10,754 bases of DNA, from the NCBI GenBank assembly GCA_031284195.1, contig JAITAI010000254.1:1-10754 (forward strand), read 5' to 3'. The position numbers and the translations under genes are program-made. The notes below the pieces were generated by a model. The model was not told the origin of the DNA. It searched no databases and saw nothing but the letters and a program-made list of their open reading frames with translations. Positions 1 through 5,493 of the stretch are shown here, piece by piece (the first letter of the stretch is position 1; each line of letters starts with the position of its first letter). Origin of the DNA: Treponema sp. (GTDB lineage Bacteria > Spirochaetota > Spirochaetia > Treponematales > Breznakiellaceae).

Positions 1-138
1 CGGCATATCCTGGAAACTACGGCGTTGCCAGTCTTGGCATACCTTCCGGGAAAGGCCGGAAGTCGGGTTTATGGTGAACTGGAACGTCCTTGAATCGTTA
101 CGTCTTTTGACGGTGAAAGGTTTTTGTGGTCGCGGCAT
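1..138 (-). CDS. Tyrosine-type phage/ICE integrase, N-terminal part (runs off the window)
   Basis: The frame is open from an ATG at 138 to the window edge, 46 codons. A strong GGAGGAG ribosome binding site lies at 144-150, five bases from the ATG. The protein starts MPRPQKPFTVKRR and continues with an NPTSGL motif, then CQDWQRRSFQD. I recognise this as the basic N-terminus of tyrosine recombinases from tRNA-targeting elements of gut treponemes (recall of the family, not a search). Three things support it. A second copy of the same pattern occurs at 5494-5741. Both copies sit directly downstream of a tRNA 3' end. The strand and spacing are as usual for an integrase next to its attachment site. 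The catalytic domain (R-H-R-Y) would lie outside the window and cannot be checked. If complete, this gene probably drives excision and integration of an element extending to the left. Confidence 0.62.
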   Translation of the reverse strand, partial: MPRPQKPFTVKRRNDSRTFQFTINPTSGLSRKVCQDWQRRSFQDMP

Positions 139-174
139 GGCATCTCCTCCGGGCATGAAGCCCAAAAAAATAAA

Positions 175-193
175 TGCACGATAAGTGCACGAT
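175..193. repeat. Tandem TGCACGAT direct repeat upstream of the integrase
   Basis: TGCACGAT occurs at 175-182 and again at 186-193, so the copies are offset by 11 bases, about one helical turn. They lie between the tRNA-Leu fragment and the integrase start. The same octamer, extended to TGCACGATAA, occurs at 5766-5775 in the equivalent position of the second integrase locus. Inference: arm-type binding sites for the integrase or its partner, or an operator for int. Confidence 0.5.
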
Positions 194-231
194 GCCACCC
201 AATCTGAATTACGGGTTTTCTGCTAACAGTG

Positions 232-256
232 TAATTCATTATATTATAATGAATTA
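232..256. repeat. Perfect 12-bp inverted repeat beside the tRNA-Leu fragment
   Basis: Arms TAATTCATTATA (232-243) and its exact complement (245-256) are separated by one base. The repeat begins four bases beyond the tRNA 3' end. On the minus strand no T-run follows it, so it does not read as a tRNA terminator in that direction. On the plus strand only A residues follow. Its outer bases TAATTC/GAATTA recur in the palindrome after tRNA-Arg (5812-5837). It may be a degenerate tRNA terminator or part of the attachment region. Confidence 0.6.
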
Positions 257-260
257 AAAA

Positions 261-310
261 TGCCGGCGGAGAGACTTGAACTCTCACGAGGTTGCCCTCA
301 GTAGATTTTG
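261..310 (-). other. 3' half of tRNA-Leu(CAA); probable attachment site remnant
   Basis: Read on the minus strand, the fragment begins with the anticodon CAA, followed by AATCTAC for the 3' side of the anticodon stem. It then has a long variable arm (GAGG, loop GCAA, CCTC), a T arm (GAGAG, TTCAAGT, CTCTC) and the acceptor end CGCCGGCA. A long variable arm with this acceptor identifies tRNA-Leu. No D arm or 5' acceptor strand is present: bases beyond 310 instead read as IS3 transposase. Tyrosine integrases commonly cross over in the anticodon loop and leave such 3' halves, and an integrase gene starts 123 bases downstream. It cannot make a functional tRNA. CCA is not encoded. Confidence 0.85.
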
Positions 311-929
311 CGTCTGTCGTGTTTACCCCGCTCTTCTTCCTCCGAGCCTTCAGTCCCTACTCCCTCATCATCCGTTCCACCCGTTTTCGGCTTACCCTTA
401 CCTGAAACTCCTGAACTAAGGTCTGCCATACTCGTGGACTGCCATAGCGTCCCAGGTGTGTTTCACCTATCCGGCTGATAAGCCTCAAGAGTTCCCGGTC
501 TGTCTGTTCGTGCCTGCTGGGTTTCCTTACAAACCACGCATACTAGGCGCTTCGGCTTACCCCCAATAGTCTGGCCATCTTCGTAACGGGGTACTGTCCT
601 TGCTACTGCCGCATGAACAGATACGCCGCTACCGGGGATTCCCTACCGTGAAGATGGACAAAAGCTTTTTTTAATAGTTCATTGGTCTCCCGCAGGCCGG
701 CAATTTCTTTCCGCAATCGAGCCGTCTCTTCATCCCGGGCATTTCCTCTACCAGTAAAGGTTTTCATCGGTCCTGTTTCACTCTGTTTCATCTCCCGCTT
801 CCATCGTGCAGGCATATTCCGGTTAATCCCAAGGTCTTGGGCTATCTCCGACCGCTTCCGATCCGTCTTCAGGGCAAGTTTCACTACCCGTTCCTTAAAC
901 TCTCTGGTAAAAACGCTTCTTGCTCCCAT
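311..929 (-). pseudogene. IS3-family transposase, orfA plus N-terminal part of orfB
   Basis: The start is the ATG at 927-929, with GGGAG four bases upstream; a further ATG at 950 lacks such a site. The first 109 codons are a typical OrfA: a helix-turn-helix (FTREFKERVVKLALKTDRK, then IAQDLGINRNMPARW) and a leucine-zipper-like coiled coil ending ETNELLKKAF. After TAG at 603-605 the same frame continues as OrfB: QYPVTKMARLLGVSRSA, TAG at 543-545, YAW, then the HTH_21-like stretch RELLRLISRI with GRYGSPRVW, TAG at 357-359, then GLKARRKK and VNTTDA, where it is cut. A slippery-looking A7 run precedes the GCT codon in LLKKAF, but the -1 frame closes within nine codons. Here OrfA and OrfB lie in one frame, broken only by TAG codons. 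The DDE catalytic core is absent from this piece, so it cannot transpose by itself. Confidence 0.88.
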
Positions 930-956
930 GATACTCCCTTCTTTGATCATAGGCTT

Positions 957-988
957 AACTTCCTATCCATTCAGTTGGGGGAATTCCA
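957..988 (-). repeat. IS3 left terminal inverted repeat (IRL)
   Basis: Read inward on the minus strand the end begins TGGAATTCCCCC and continues AACTGAATGGATAG. It matches the end at 5463-5493 (TGGAATCCCCC, then GGTGTGATGGACAG) with one single-base gap and a few mismatches. The four bases outside it are ATTC on this strand (989-992 on plus: GAAT). Confidence 0.7.
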
Positions 989-1001
989 GAATGAGTGCTA
1001 C

Positions 1002-1587
1002 ATGCAAGATAACCAAGGACGGTTGGTCTCTGTGGAATTACTCAGCGACATCGACAAATTACGAGACCAAACCGTAAAATGAATTGCCGAAGAAGACTTG
1101 AAAATGAAAGAAGCCATAGAAGATTTCAAGTGGTTTGTTCGGGATGGCATCAACACGTTCATGGAAATTTCGGACAATCAATACGAAAAAACCTGGGGAG
1201 GTAAAAAGGGAAACGTCACCTTAAATTCGTATGATGGCAAGTATCGGCTGCGTATATCGATTGGAGATACCATCATTTTTGATGATCGGATCCAGATTAC
1301 CTATCGCATCATCGTAGAATGTTTTGATAAGTGGATCGTTGATGCCATGCCCGAAATACGAATAATTGTAAACAATGCATTCCGGATAGACAAAGACGGA
1401 AACATTAGTGCCTCCTCGTGTATTGGGATTGCGACGACTTGAAATTACTGACCCTGATTGGAAAAAGGCAATACAGGCCGTAACCGATAGCATCAAAGTT
1501 TCATGAAGTAAACAGTATCTCTACTTCTATGAGCAGAGTAAACAGTGTCAGTATATTCAGATGCCGTTAGATCTTTCGGTGTTGTAA
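1002..1587 (+). pseudogene. Mu-like phage DUF3164 family protein, broken
   Basis: The translation starts MQDNQGRLVSVELLSDIDKL, has TGA at 1080-1082 where an arginine (CGA) is likely, and continues with IAEEDLKMKEAIEDF and the conserved GGKKGNVTLNSYDGKYRL. Next come VNNAFRIDKDG and a frameshift near 1420. In the new frame it reads VLGLRRLEITDPDWKKAIQA, TGA at 1504-1506, then SKQYLYFYEQ and a stop at 1585-1587. This order (QG.LV start, GGKKGNVT core, GLRRL..I.DP.W, YlR.YER-like tail) is the DUF3164 family of Mu-like phages, whose function is unknown. The true start is uncertain: an ATG at 991 with GGGGGA upstream is in another frame, and the gene's 5' edge lies at the IS3 end. Two nonsense codons and a frameshift make it non-functional. 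Confidence 0.78.
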
Positions 1588-1634
1588 AAAACGAAACGGC
1601 AGACCGGGTAACGGTCGCCGTTCCTGGAGTACTG

Positions 1635-2141
1635 ATGAGCAAGACAAAGGAGCAAACTGTGATAATAAACCGTATGAAACCGCCGACTGCAATTGTGAAT
1701 AAGAAAAGCAACATAACACTCATTCATGTGGTAAAAAAAGCAGTAGGTATTGTTGACGAAGGCTATTGTTCTTTACTCATAGGATCGGTGGGAATTGATA
1801 GTACAAAGACCTTGAATATCAATTCAATTCGATTATGAAAGCATTTAAAAGATTATGATTTAAGCCTAAGAAGAAAGAAAGTAAATCTACTAATCGACCA
1901 AAATGGGCAGATACTTGAGGCTGTACTGAAGCATAATGAATAAAGGTAGAAGTTATGTAGAAAGCCTGTGCTTTGGTTCAAACCGACCGGGTATTACGGA
2001 CTTTTATTAAGCGGATAACTCATGTAGATCACTCGGCTTTTTGCGTCCGGCTCTTGCCGGAAAAGTTATCAATGCGCTAACAACATGGTGGTCAAAGCCG
2101 GGTATGAACCGGAGACCATCAGTAGGAGGCTTATCACATGA
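1635..2141 (+). pseudogene. gemA: GemA-like (DUF1018) Mu early regulator, broken
   Basis: ATG 1635 has GGAG five bases upstream. The N-terminus reads NKKSNITLIHVVKKAVGIVD, then YCSLLIGSVGIDSTKTL. This matches the DUF1018 pattern of lysine-rich start, (L/I)IH.akk.lg, Y..lL and tG..S...L. A frameshift follows near 1825. The remainder can be followed across frames: FKPKKKESKSTNRPKWADT, ALVQTDRVLRTFIKRITHVD, LRPALAGKVINALTT, and finally VVKAGYEPETISRRLIT, ending at TGA 2139-2141. In between are stop codons, including TGA after ADT, TAATGA after GCTEA, and TAG after VEVM. The distance from start to end, 169 codons, equals the usual size of the family. In Mu, GemA affects host gene expression and DNA supercoiling; this copy cannot do so. 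Confidence 0.77.
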
Positions 2142-2235
2142 TAACAAAACAAAAAGAACTGTACAGAGAACATCCGTGGAACGGGCGATAGAATTAGCCT
2201 CTTGGTTGAGGAATGAAATAGATACTATAAAATAA
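2138..2235 (+). pseudogene. Small phage ORF following gemA, frameshifted
   Basis: An ATG at 2138 overlaps the gemA stop (ATGA), the usual sign of translational coupling. It begins MITKQKELYREH. The frame then closes at a TAG, but one base over the sequence continues SVERAIELASWLRNEIDTIK to TAA at 2233-2235. Read with one indel this gives a helical protein of roughly 32 residues, charged and probably cytoplasmic. I do not recognise the family. The coupling and the frame continuity suggest it was a real gene of the prophage. Confidence 0.45.
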
Positions 2236-2269
2236 TCATGGATCTATTACAACACAAAAAAGAAAAAGA

Positions 2270-2690
2270 ATGAAGTGCTTTGTAATGCTGATTAATCCCA
2301 TGTTTAAAAATCCTATCATAGAAATACTGGCGGCAAGAAAAAACGGTACTCCGTGGCTAGATGTTTTCAAACAACATATTATACGAAAAAATTATGAGTT
2401 TTGGCTAAAACGAATTAAAACAATAAACTGTGGCAAAGCCTATCTATCAATAAGAACATGGACTGAAAAACCCTATAGAAATCTTCAACATGAACTAACA
2501 AGACTGGAAGACTTTGAAGTAGTAATACAAAAATATGAATGCATCACAGAGAAACGGTTAGTAAAAAAATAATTTCTTTTTGTATAGAGAAGGGGAAATA
2601 ATTGATATTAAAGAACTTGCAAGGAATGACGGCTTTGTAAATGAACAAGAATTGGTAGATTGGTTTTGTGGGTATCAAAATGAGATATGA
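2270..2690 (+). pseudogene. Phage hypothetical protein, frameshifted near its C-terminus
   Basis: ATG 2270 opens a frame that starts MKCFVMLINPMFKNPIIEIL and includes the motif LSIRTWTEKPYRN, a pattern I associate with uncharacterised phage proteins. It ends prematurely at TAA 2570-2572 after an A7 tract (VKK stop). One base over, the frame continues LYREGEIIDIKELARNDGFV and then NEQELVDWF, with stop TGA at 2688-2690. The conserved-looking tail (I..LA.NDGF....(D/E)..DWF) in the second frame argues that a single indel in the A tract broke a protein of about 140 residues. No catalytic motif, signal peptide or membrane segment is visible, and no function can be given. An upstream short frame (ATG 2238, MDLLQHKKEKE) overlaps its start by ATGA and may be a further remnant. 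Confidence 0.6.
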
Positions 2691-2782
2691 CATTAATCCA
2701 TTTTATAAATTATAAGTATTAAAGCAATTTAGGGAGATGGTTTTGAAGATTAACCTTAAACCGTGAAACCGAAAAAGGTAAT

Positions 2783-2811
2783 TTGACATACGACTAGATT
2801 TTGGCTATAGT
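2783..2811 (+). promoter_or_regulatory. Near-consensus sigma-70 type promoter for mor
   Basis: TTGACA (2783-2788), a 17-base spacer, then TATAGT (2806-2811). Transcription would begin near 2818, only about 14 bases before the mor ATG, so the leader is very short. This is one of the two best promoters in the window. Confidence 0.72.
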
Positions 2812-2831
2812 AACACCGAGGGTAACATGCA

Positions 2832-3083
2832 ATGGAAAATAAAGATGAAGTGCTTAAATTGATGGAGCATATTCTCGGTATTGAAGCGGCGAATCAGTGC
2901 GTTAAGTTCTTTGCAGGACATAGTTTTTATATACCCCAAAGAATCATTACCAAACAACTATACCATAAAATCCGAGATGAATTCAAGAATGGTGCAAATT
3001 ATCAGGAATTAAGTATCCGGTATGGGTACACCGAGGGCCATATCAGAATAATTGTTCATTATAAGAAAAAAAACGAAAAATAG
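2832..3083 (+). CDS. Mor-family transcription activator (Mu Mor/C-like)
   Basis: This 83-residue protein ends in a basic helix-turn-helix. Residues 30-40 read HSFYIPQRIIT. They are followed by KIRDEFKNGANYQELSIRYG and YTEGHIRIIVH (residues 46-76). This matches the C-terminal half of Mor: YIP...I, I...F.nGA.y.eLa..YG.Te..ir.Iv. Mu Mor is about 129 residues; here the N-terminal dimerisation part is short (about 30 residues), as in some small homologues. In Mu, Mor binds as a dimer upstream of the middle promoter and recruits RNA polymerase. The chosen ATG has GAGGG nine bases upstream; an ATG at 2827 is in another frame and closes quickly. It is intact, unlike its upstream phage neighbours, has its own promoter and is followed 25 bases later by the BRO-N gene. 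Confidence 0.82.
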   Translation: MENKDEVLKLMEHILGIEAANQCVKFFAGHSFYIPQRIITKQLYHKIRDEFKNGANYQELSIRYGYTEGHIRIIVHYKKKNEK

Positions 3084-3108
3084 AATACATTAACGTGAGG
3101 TATTTTCA

Positions 3109-3819
3109 ATGAGCATAAATAAAACGGTCGAATGGTCAAACAACCACATAACGCCGTTCACCTATGAGGGTCACTCCGTCAGAACAGTTCTGATTGATGA
3201 TGTACCCTGGTTTGTCGCCAAGGATGTATGCGATATTTTAGGAATCAAAAATAGCCGTGATACATTGGCAAAGTTACTTCCTGAAACTGAAAAGGGTGTA
3301 GAAACTATCTACACCCCTGGTGGGAAGCAAGAGGTGCTTATCGTGAACGAGCCTGGGCTGTATCGGCTCATTTTCTGGTCCCGCAAGGTGGAAGCGGAAA
3401 CCTTCAAGACCTGGGTATTCACCTGCGTATTACCCCGGATCCGCCGCACCGGTTTATACGCATCTCCAGATATTGTAGGTTTACCGGAATACGACGTACT
3501 CGGTGCATTACTTGGTGCTATCAAAAACCAAGCGGTAATTATGGAAAGCTTCACCCAAGAGCTTAAAATCCTGTGGCGACAGAACACCAGTAAGGCCATT
3601 GAGGGTAAGGAAAGTGACGTGTGGATTACTACCACGGAACTTTCTGAAGTATATGGCAAGTCCCGGGCGACATGTCTCTCCCATACCCGTGCGCTTGGCT
3701 GGCCCATGCGGATCGCCCGACTTAAAACGGGATCGCTCACCTATGAGTTTTTGCTTTCCGGTCTGCCGGAGAGACTGCAAATCGCATGGCAGGAACGTCA
3801 GGGACCTCAAGATGACTGA
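3109..3819 (+). CDS. BRO-N antirepressor-like protein with Mu-type DNA-binding C-terminus
   Basis: 236 residues; the ATG has GAGG eight bases upstream. Residues 15-117 are a BRO-N domain. Key blocks are VPWFVAKDVCDILGIKNSRD (32-51), LLPETEKGV, a GGKQEVLIVNEPGLYRLIFW block (71-90), and AETFKTWVFTCVLPRIRRTG (96-115). Residues 120-165 form a probable helical linker. Residues 170-230 read VWITTTELSEVYGKSRATCL, then GWPMR and a short TGSLTYEFLLSGLPERLQ block. This resembles the winged helix domain at the N-terminus of Mu transposase and Mu repressor (W.t..EL....g.s......r....GWp.R......Y....LP..l). Phage BRO-N proteins often act as antirepressors or DNA-binding regulators; the target here is unknown. 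The gene is intact, downstream of mor and upstream of a strong terminator. The C-terminal assignment is by motif recall and less sure than BRO-N. Confidence 0.84.
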   Translation: MSINKTVEWSNNHITPFTYEGHSVRTVLIDDVPWFVAKDVCDILGIKNSRDTLAKLLPETEKGVETIYTPGGKQEVLIVNEPGLYRLIFWSRKVEAETFKTWVFTCVLPRIRRTGLYASPDIVGLPEYDVLGALLGAIKNQAVIMESFTQELKILWRQNTSKAIEGKESDVWITTTELSEVYGKSRATCLSHTRALGWPMRIARLKTGSLTYEFLLSGLPERLQIAWQERQGPQDD

Positions 3820-3848
3820 GGACTTCTTGTGGAAGTTTTCCGTTAGTT

Positions 3849-3876
3849 GCCCTCCGGTTTTGGGAGGGCTTTTTTA
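3849..3876 (+). terminator. Intrinsic terminator of the mor/BRO-N unit
   Basis: GCCCTCC (3849-3855) pairs with GGAGGGC (3863-3869) across a 7-base loop, followed immediately by a run of seven T (3870-3876). It lies 29 bases after the BRO-N stop codon. Confidence 0.9.
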
Positions 3877-3949
3877 GTCTTGTATTTTATAGCAATAACC
3901 ATACCATCAATTCGGATATAGTCTTTTTCTCTTTGTCTTTATTAAAAGT

Positions 3950-3991
3950 TTTTGCATATTTTTTTTGCAAATGCTAATAGATTTTGCATAT
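3950..3991 (+). promoter_or_regulatory. Repeated TTTTGCATAT in an AT-rich intergenic region
   Basis: TTTTGCATAT occurs at 3950-3959 and 3982-3991, starts 32 bases apart (three helical turns). Between them TGCAAATGC forms a partial dyad with the first copy (TTGCA...TGCAA). The region separates the terminator from the next gene. A binding site for the Mor-type activator or the BRO-N protein is conceivable, since Mu Mor activates a promoter downstream of its own gene, but no clear -10/-35 pair is visible. Confidence 0.3.
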
Positions 3992-4069
3992 CACCTTGCC
4001 ATATCTTTGCCTTATGAATGTGGACAGGCAGATTTGTTCCTTCTTCTATCTGCATATTCGGGAGGCGAC

Positions 4070-4323
4070 GTGGAATTGAAAGGCAAACCCCTATCATTGG
4101 GGGCCAGATACTAGGGGCGATTATCGCCATAGGAGCGCTGGTACTCAAGGCGACTATCTCCCCTGCTCTGGACATTGATGCGGCGATCAAGGTGGCCGCC
4201 TTTGTGGTGCTCATTTTTGCCCCCATCGATTTATCGATGATTTTTAAGAATATCTTCGAGCCGTTGGGTACTCGAAAAGAATACCCGGAATACTATGGAT
4301 GCGGTACTGGTAAACTTCTATGA
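4070..4323 (+). pseudogene. Small membrane protein, probably frameshifted and fused to the methylase remnant
   Basis: A GTG at 4070 follows GGGAGG (4060-4065) and opens MELKGKPLSLGARY before a TAG. One base over, the frame continues LGAIIAIGALVLKAT, then DIDAAIKVAAFVVLIFAPID and LSMIFKNIFEPLG, giving two hydrophobic helices separated by a short acidic stretch. Read with one indel, this is a two-helix membrane protein of about 70-80 residues. An ATG at 4018 in the second frame would add an Arg/Cys-rich leader with no ribosome binding site, so I consider it spurious. I do not recognise a named family; small membrane proteins are common in this part of Mu-like phages. After about 4270 the frame overlaps methylase coding sequence in another frame, so the natural C-terminus is probably lost. 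Confidence 0.45.
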
Positions 4324-4955
4324 GGTGGTGAAGTGGGATTTCGCGGTCCTTGAAAAAGAAGTATCCCTCAGCCTGCACAACCGTAGGCAACACAACCACG
4401 CCTGGGTAATTTATAAAAATCCAGACCTCTTCGACCCGGTAAAACGAGTATGGGTGATTTGGATACTCGCCAACGGTTTCTACGGCTGCAAGCTGGACGG
4501 TTCTTTTGGATACGACCGGAACGGGTACGCTTCCAAAAAGCTAGACAACAAGCTGATGGAATTTACCGATCGGTATGCCGAACGGCTCAGACGTGTCCAG
4601 ATTGAGTGCTGCGATACGGATCATCACAAGCCGAGACGTACCTGACGGCTTTTTCTATCTTGACCAACCTTACATTGGTGCAGACCAAGAGTATTATGAC
4701 GGTTATACCCAGGAAGACTTCGACGTGCTTCTCACAACCTTGGAGTCTCTCACGGGTAAGTTCCTCCTGAGTTCCTATCGGAATAAGGGGTTGACGGAAT
4801 ATACCCACCGGAACGGATGGTATACCCTTGGGTTTCGCATGATGTGTTCCATGACTAACCGGTACGAAAATAAGGATAAAATCGAAGTACTGACCGCCAA
4901 CTATCCCATCGACAGTGATATAATCAAAGACATCGACTTACAGTCGGCAGAATAA
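4295..4955 (+). pseudogene. D12-class DNA adenine methylase, 5'-truncated and frameshifted
   Basis: The first part reads LVNFYEVVKWDFAVLEKEV, HAWVIYKNPDLFDPVKRVWV, LDGSFGYDRNGYASKKL and AERLRRVQIECCD, typical of the middle of phage Dam-type (D12 class) N6-adenine methyltransferases. Near 4610 the frame shifts and continues IRIITSRDVPDGFFYLDQPY, then YDGYTQEDFDVLL, GKFLLSSYRN and KIEVLTANYPID to TAA 4953-4955. The N-terminal AdoMet-binding motif (FxGxG, with the YYGGK start) is absent; the sequence before 4295 is instead the membrane-protein frame, which implies a deletion of some 60 codons. The catalytic DPPY motif reads DQPY (CAA for CCN). Truncation, frameshift and motif damage make it inactive. 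It originally would have methylated adenine, plausibly to protect phage DNA. Confidence 0.87.
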
Positions 4956-5009
4956 GACAACCCCGGATGTGGTAAGATACTGCATCCAGCGTTTCATGTA
5001 CCTTTTATG

Positions 5010-5040
5010 CCCCGCTCATAGTGGGGATTTTTTATTTTTT
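5010..5040 (+). terminator. Intrinsic terminator after the methylase remnant
   Basis: CCCCGC (5010-5015), loop TCATA, GTGGGG (5021-5026, with one G-T pair), then ATTTTTTATTTTTT. It ends the prophage segment some 30 bases before IS3 sequence begins. Confidence 0.78.
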
Positions 5041-5070
5041 AGCAGAAAAATTCTTATTTTTCGTGCCAAG

Positions 5071-5468
5071 TTACAGTGATACCGGATTTAGGGGATCGTA
5101 AAGTGATAGGCCGGGCGTTTTCAGATGACCTGGAGGCCTGTTATGGAGGTGATGCGCTTATGATAGCCTGCACGAATCAGCGGCCTGAGAGAGGTCTGCT
5201 CTTTCATTCAGGCCAGTAGTGTAGCAAAGAATTTCGGGAGGTGCTTTTGGCACAGTGTCCGTAGGTCAGGCAGCGTATGAGCGGGAAAGAAAATTGCTGG
5301 GGTACGGAAAGTTTTTTCAAGAGGTTAAAAGGGGAAGTAGATAATCTGGAAGGGAGGCATAGGAAAAAGCAAGTGAGGGCTGAGGTTTTTGAGTAGATGA
5401 AAATTTATTATAGTAAGCGCGTAGACATTCGGCGCTCGGCATGCGATACTAATAGCATTAACAAATAA
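5071..5468 (+). pseudogene. IS3-family transposase, C-terminal part of orfB
   Basis: One frame runs through the whole piece: TVIPDLGDRKVIGRAFSDDL, DALMIACTNQRPERGLLFHS, GQ, TAG (5217-5219), CSKEFREVLLAQCP, TAG (5262-5264), VRQRMSGKENCWGTESFFKR, LKGEVDNLEGRH, FE, TAG (5394-5396), MKIYYSK, and TAA at 5466-5468. This is the rve (integrase core) domain of IS3 OrfB. The usual block HSDRGSQY appears as HSGQ-stop, with the second catalytic aspartate gone. The block containing the catalytic glutamate (NCWDNA..ESFF) is shortened to NCWGTESFF. Both losses keep the frame. The piece is inactive: the first catalytic aspartate region lies in the missing portion. All three internal stops are TAG, as in the left piece. 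Confidence 0.88.
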
Positions 5469-5493
5469 CTGTCCATCACACCGGGGGATTCCA
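5463..5493 (-). repeat. IS3 right terminal inverted repeat (IRR)
   Basis: Read inward (minus strand) it begins TGGAATCCCCC, then GGTGTGATGGACAG. It pairs with the left end at 957-988. The last IS base is 5493. Confidence 0.7.

Larger units (their letters stand above)
311..988 (-). mobile_element. IS3-family element, left (orfA) part, truncated at the tRNA-Leu fragment
   Basis: This piece runs from a terminal inverted repeat at 957-988 through orfA and the first part of orfB, and breaks at 310/311 exactly where the tRNA-Leu half begins. The sequence at the break shares GCAAAA/CAAAA between IS and tRNA, so the crossover lies within a few bases of short homology. The missing 3' part of such an element is present on the other strand at 5071-5493. 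Confidence 0.88.
989..5070 (+). mobile_element. Decayed Mu-like prophage early segment with two intact genes
   Basis: Five genes here are broken by stop codons and frameshifts: DUF3164, gemA, two small phage genes and a DNA adenine methylase; a sixth, a membrane-protein gene, also appears frameshifted. The Mor-type activator and the BRO-N protein are intact. DUF3164, gemA and mor in this order are characteristic of the early region of Mu-like transposable phages. Mu transposase A and B, head, tail and lysis genes are absent. The segment is bounded on both sides by parts of an IS3 element. All genes point the same way. Confidence 0.75.
5071..5493 (+). mobile_element. IS3-family element, right (orfB 3') part
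   Basis: Starts abruptly inside orfB near 5071 and runs to a terminal repeat ending at 5493. Together with 311-988 and an estimated 130-150 missing bases it would make an element of about 1.25 kb, normal for IS3. The next four bases (5494-5497) are ATTC, the same four that flank the other end when that piece is put in the same orientation. Confidence 0.88.

Noticed and set aside
163..256. A-runs following hairpins near the left integrase, considered as terminators.
   Set aside because: The hairpins are followed by A on the plus strand, and on the minus strand the T-run precedes the hairpin, so neither direction gives an intrinsic terminator.
682..1082. Plus-strand open frames across the IS3 orfA and into the DUF3164 start.
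   Set aside because: They are antisense to a clear OrfA and have no ribosome binding site. Only the part after 1002 in one frame matches DUF3164.
3309..3810. Minus-strand open frames of 143 and 100 codons opposite the BRO-N gene.
   Set aside because: Shadows of a well supported gene; composition rich in Ser/Arg/Pro as expected of antisense frames.
603..5396. A recoded genetic code (TAG as amino acid) in this organism, suggested by the six TAG interruptions in transposase frames.
   Set aside because: hemL ends in TAG at its expected C-terminus and the catalytic motifs of the transposase are damaged as well, so ordinary decay is the simpler view. Kept only as a low-interest pattern.
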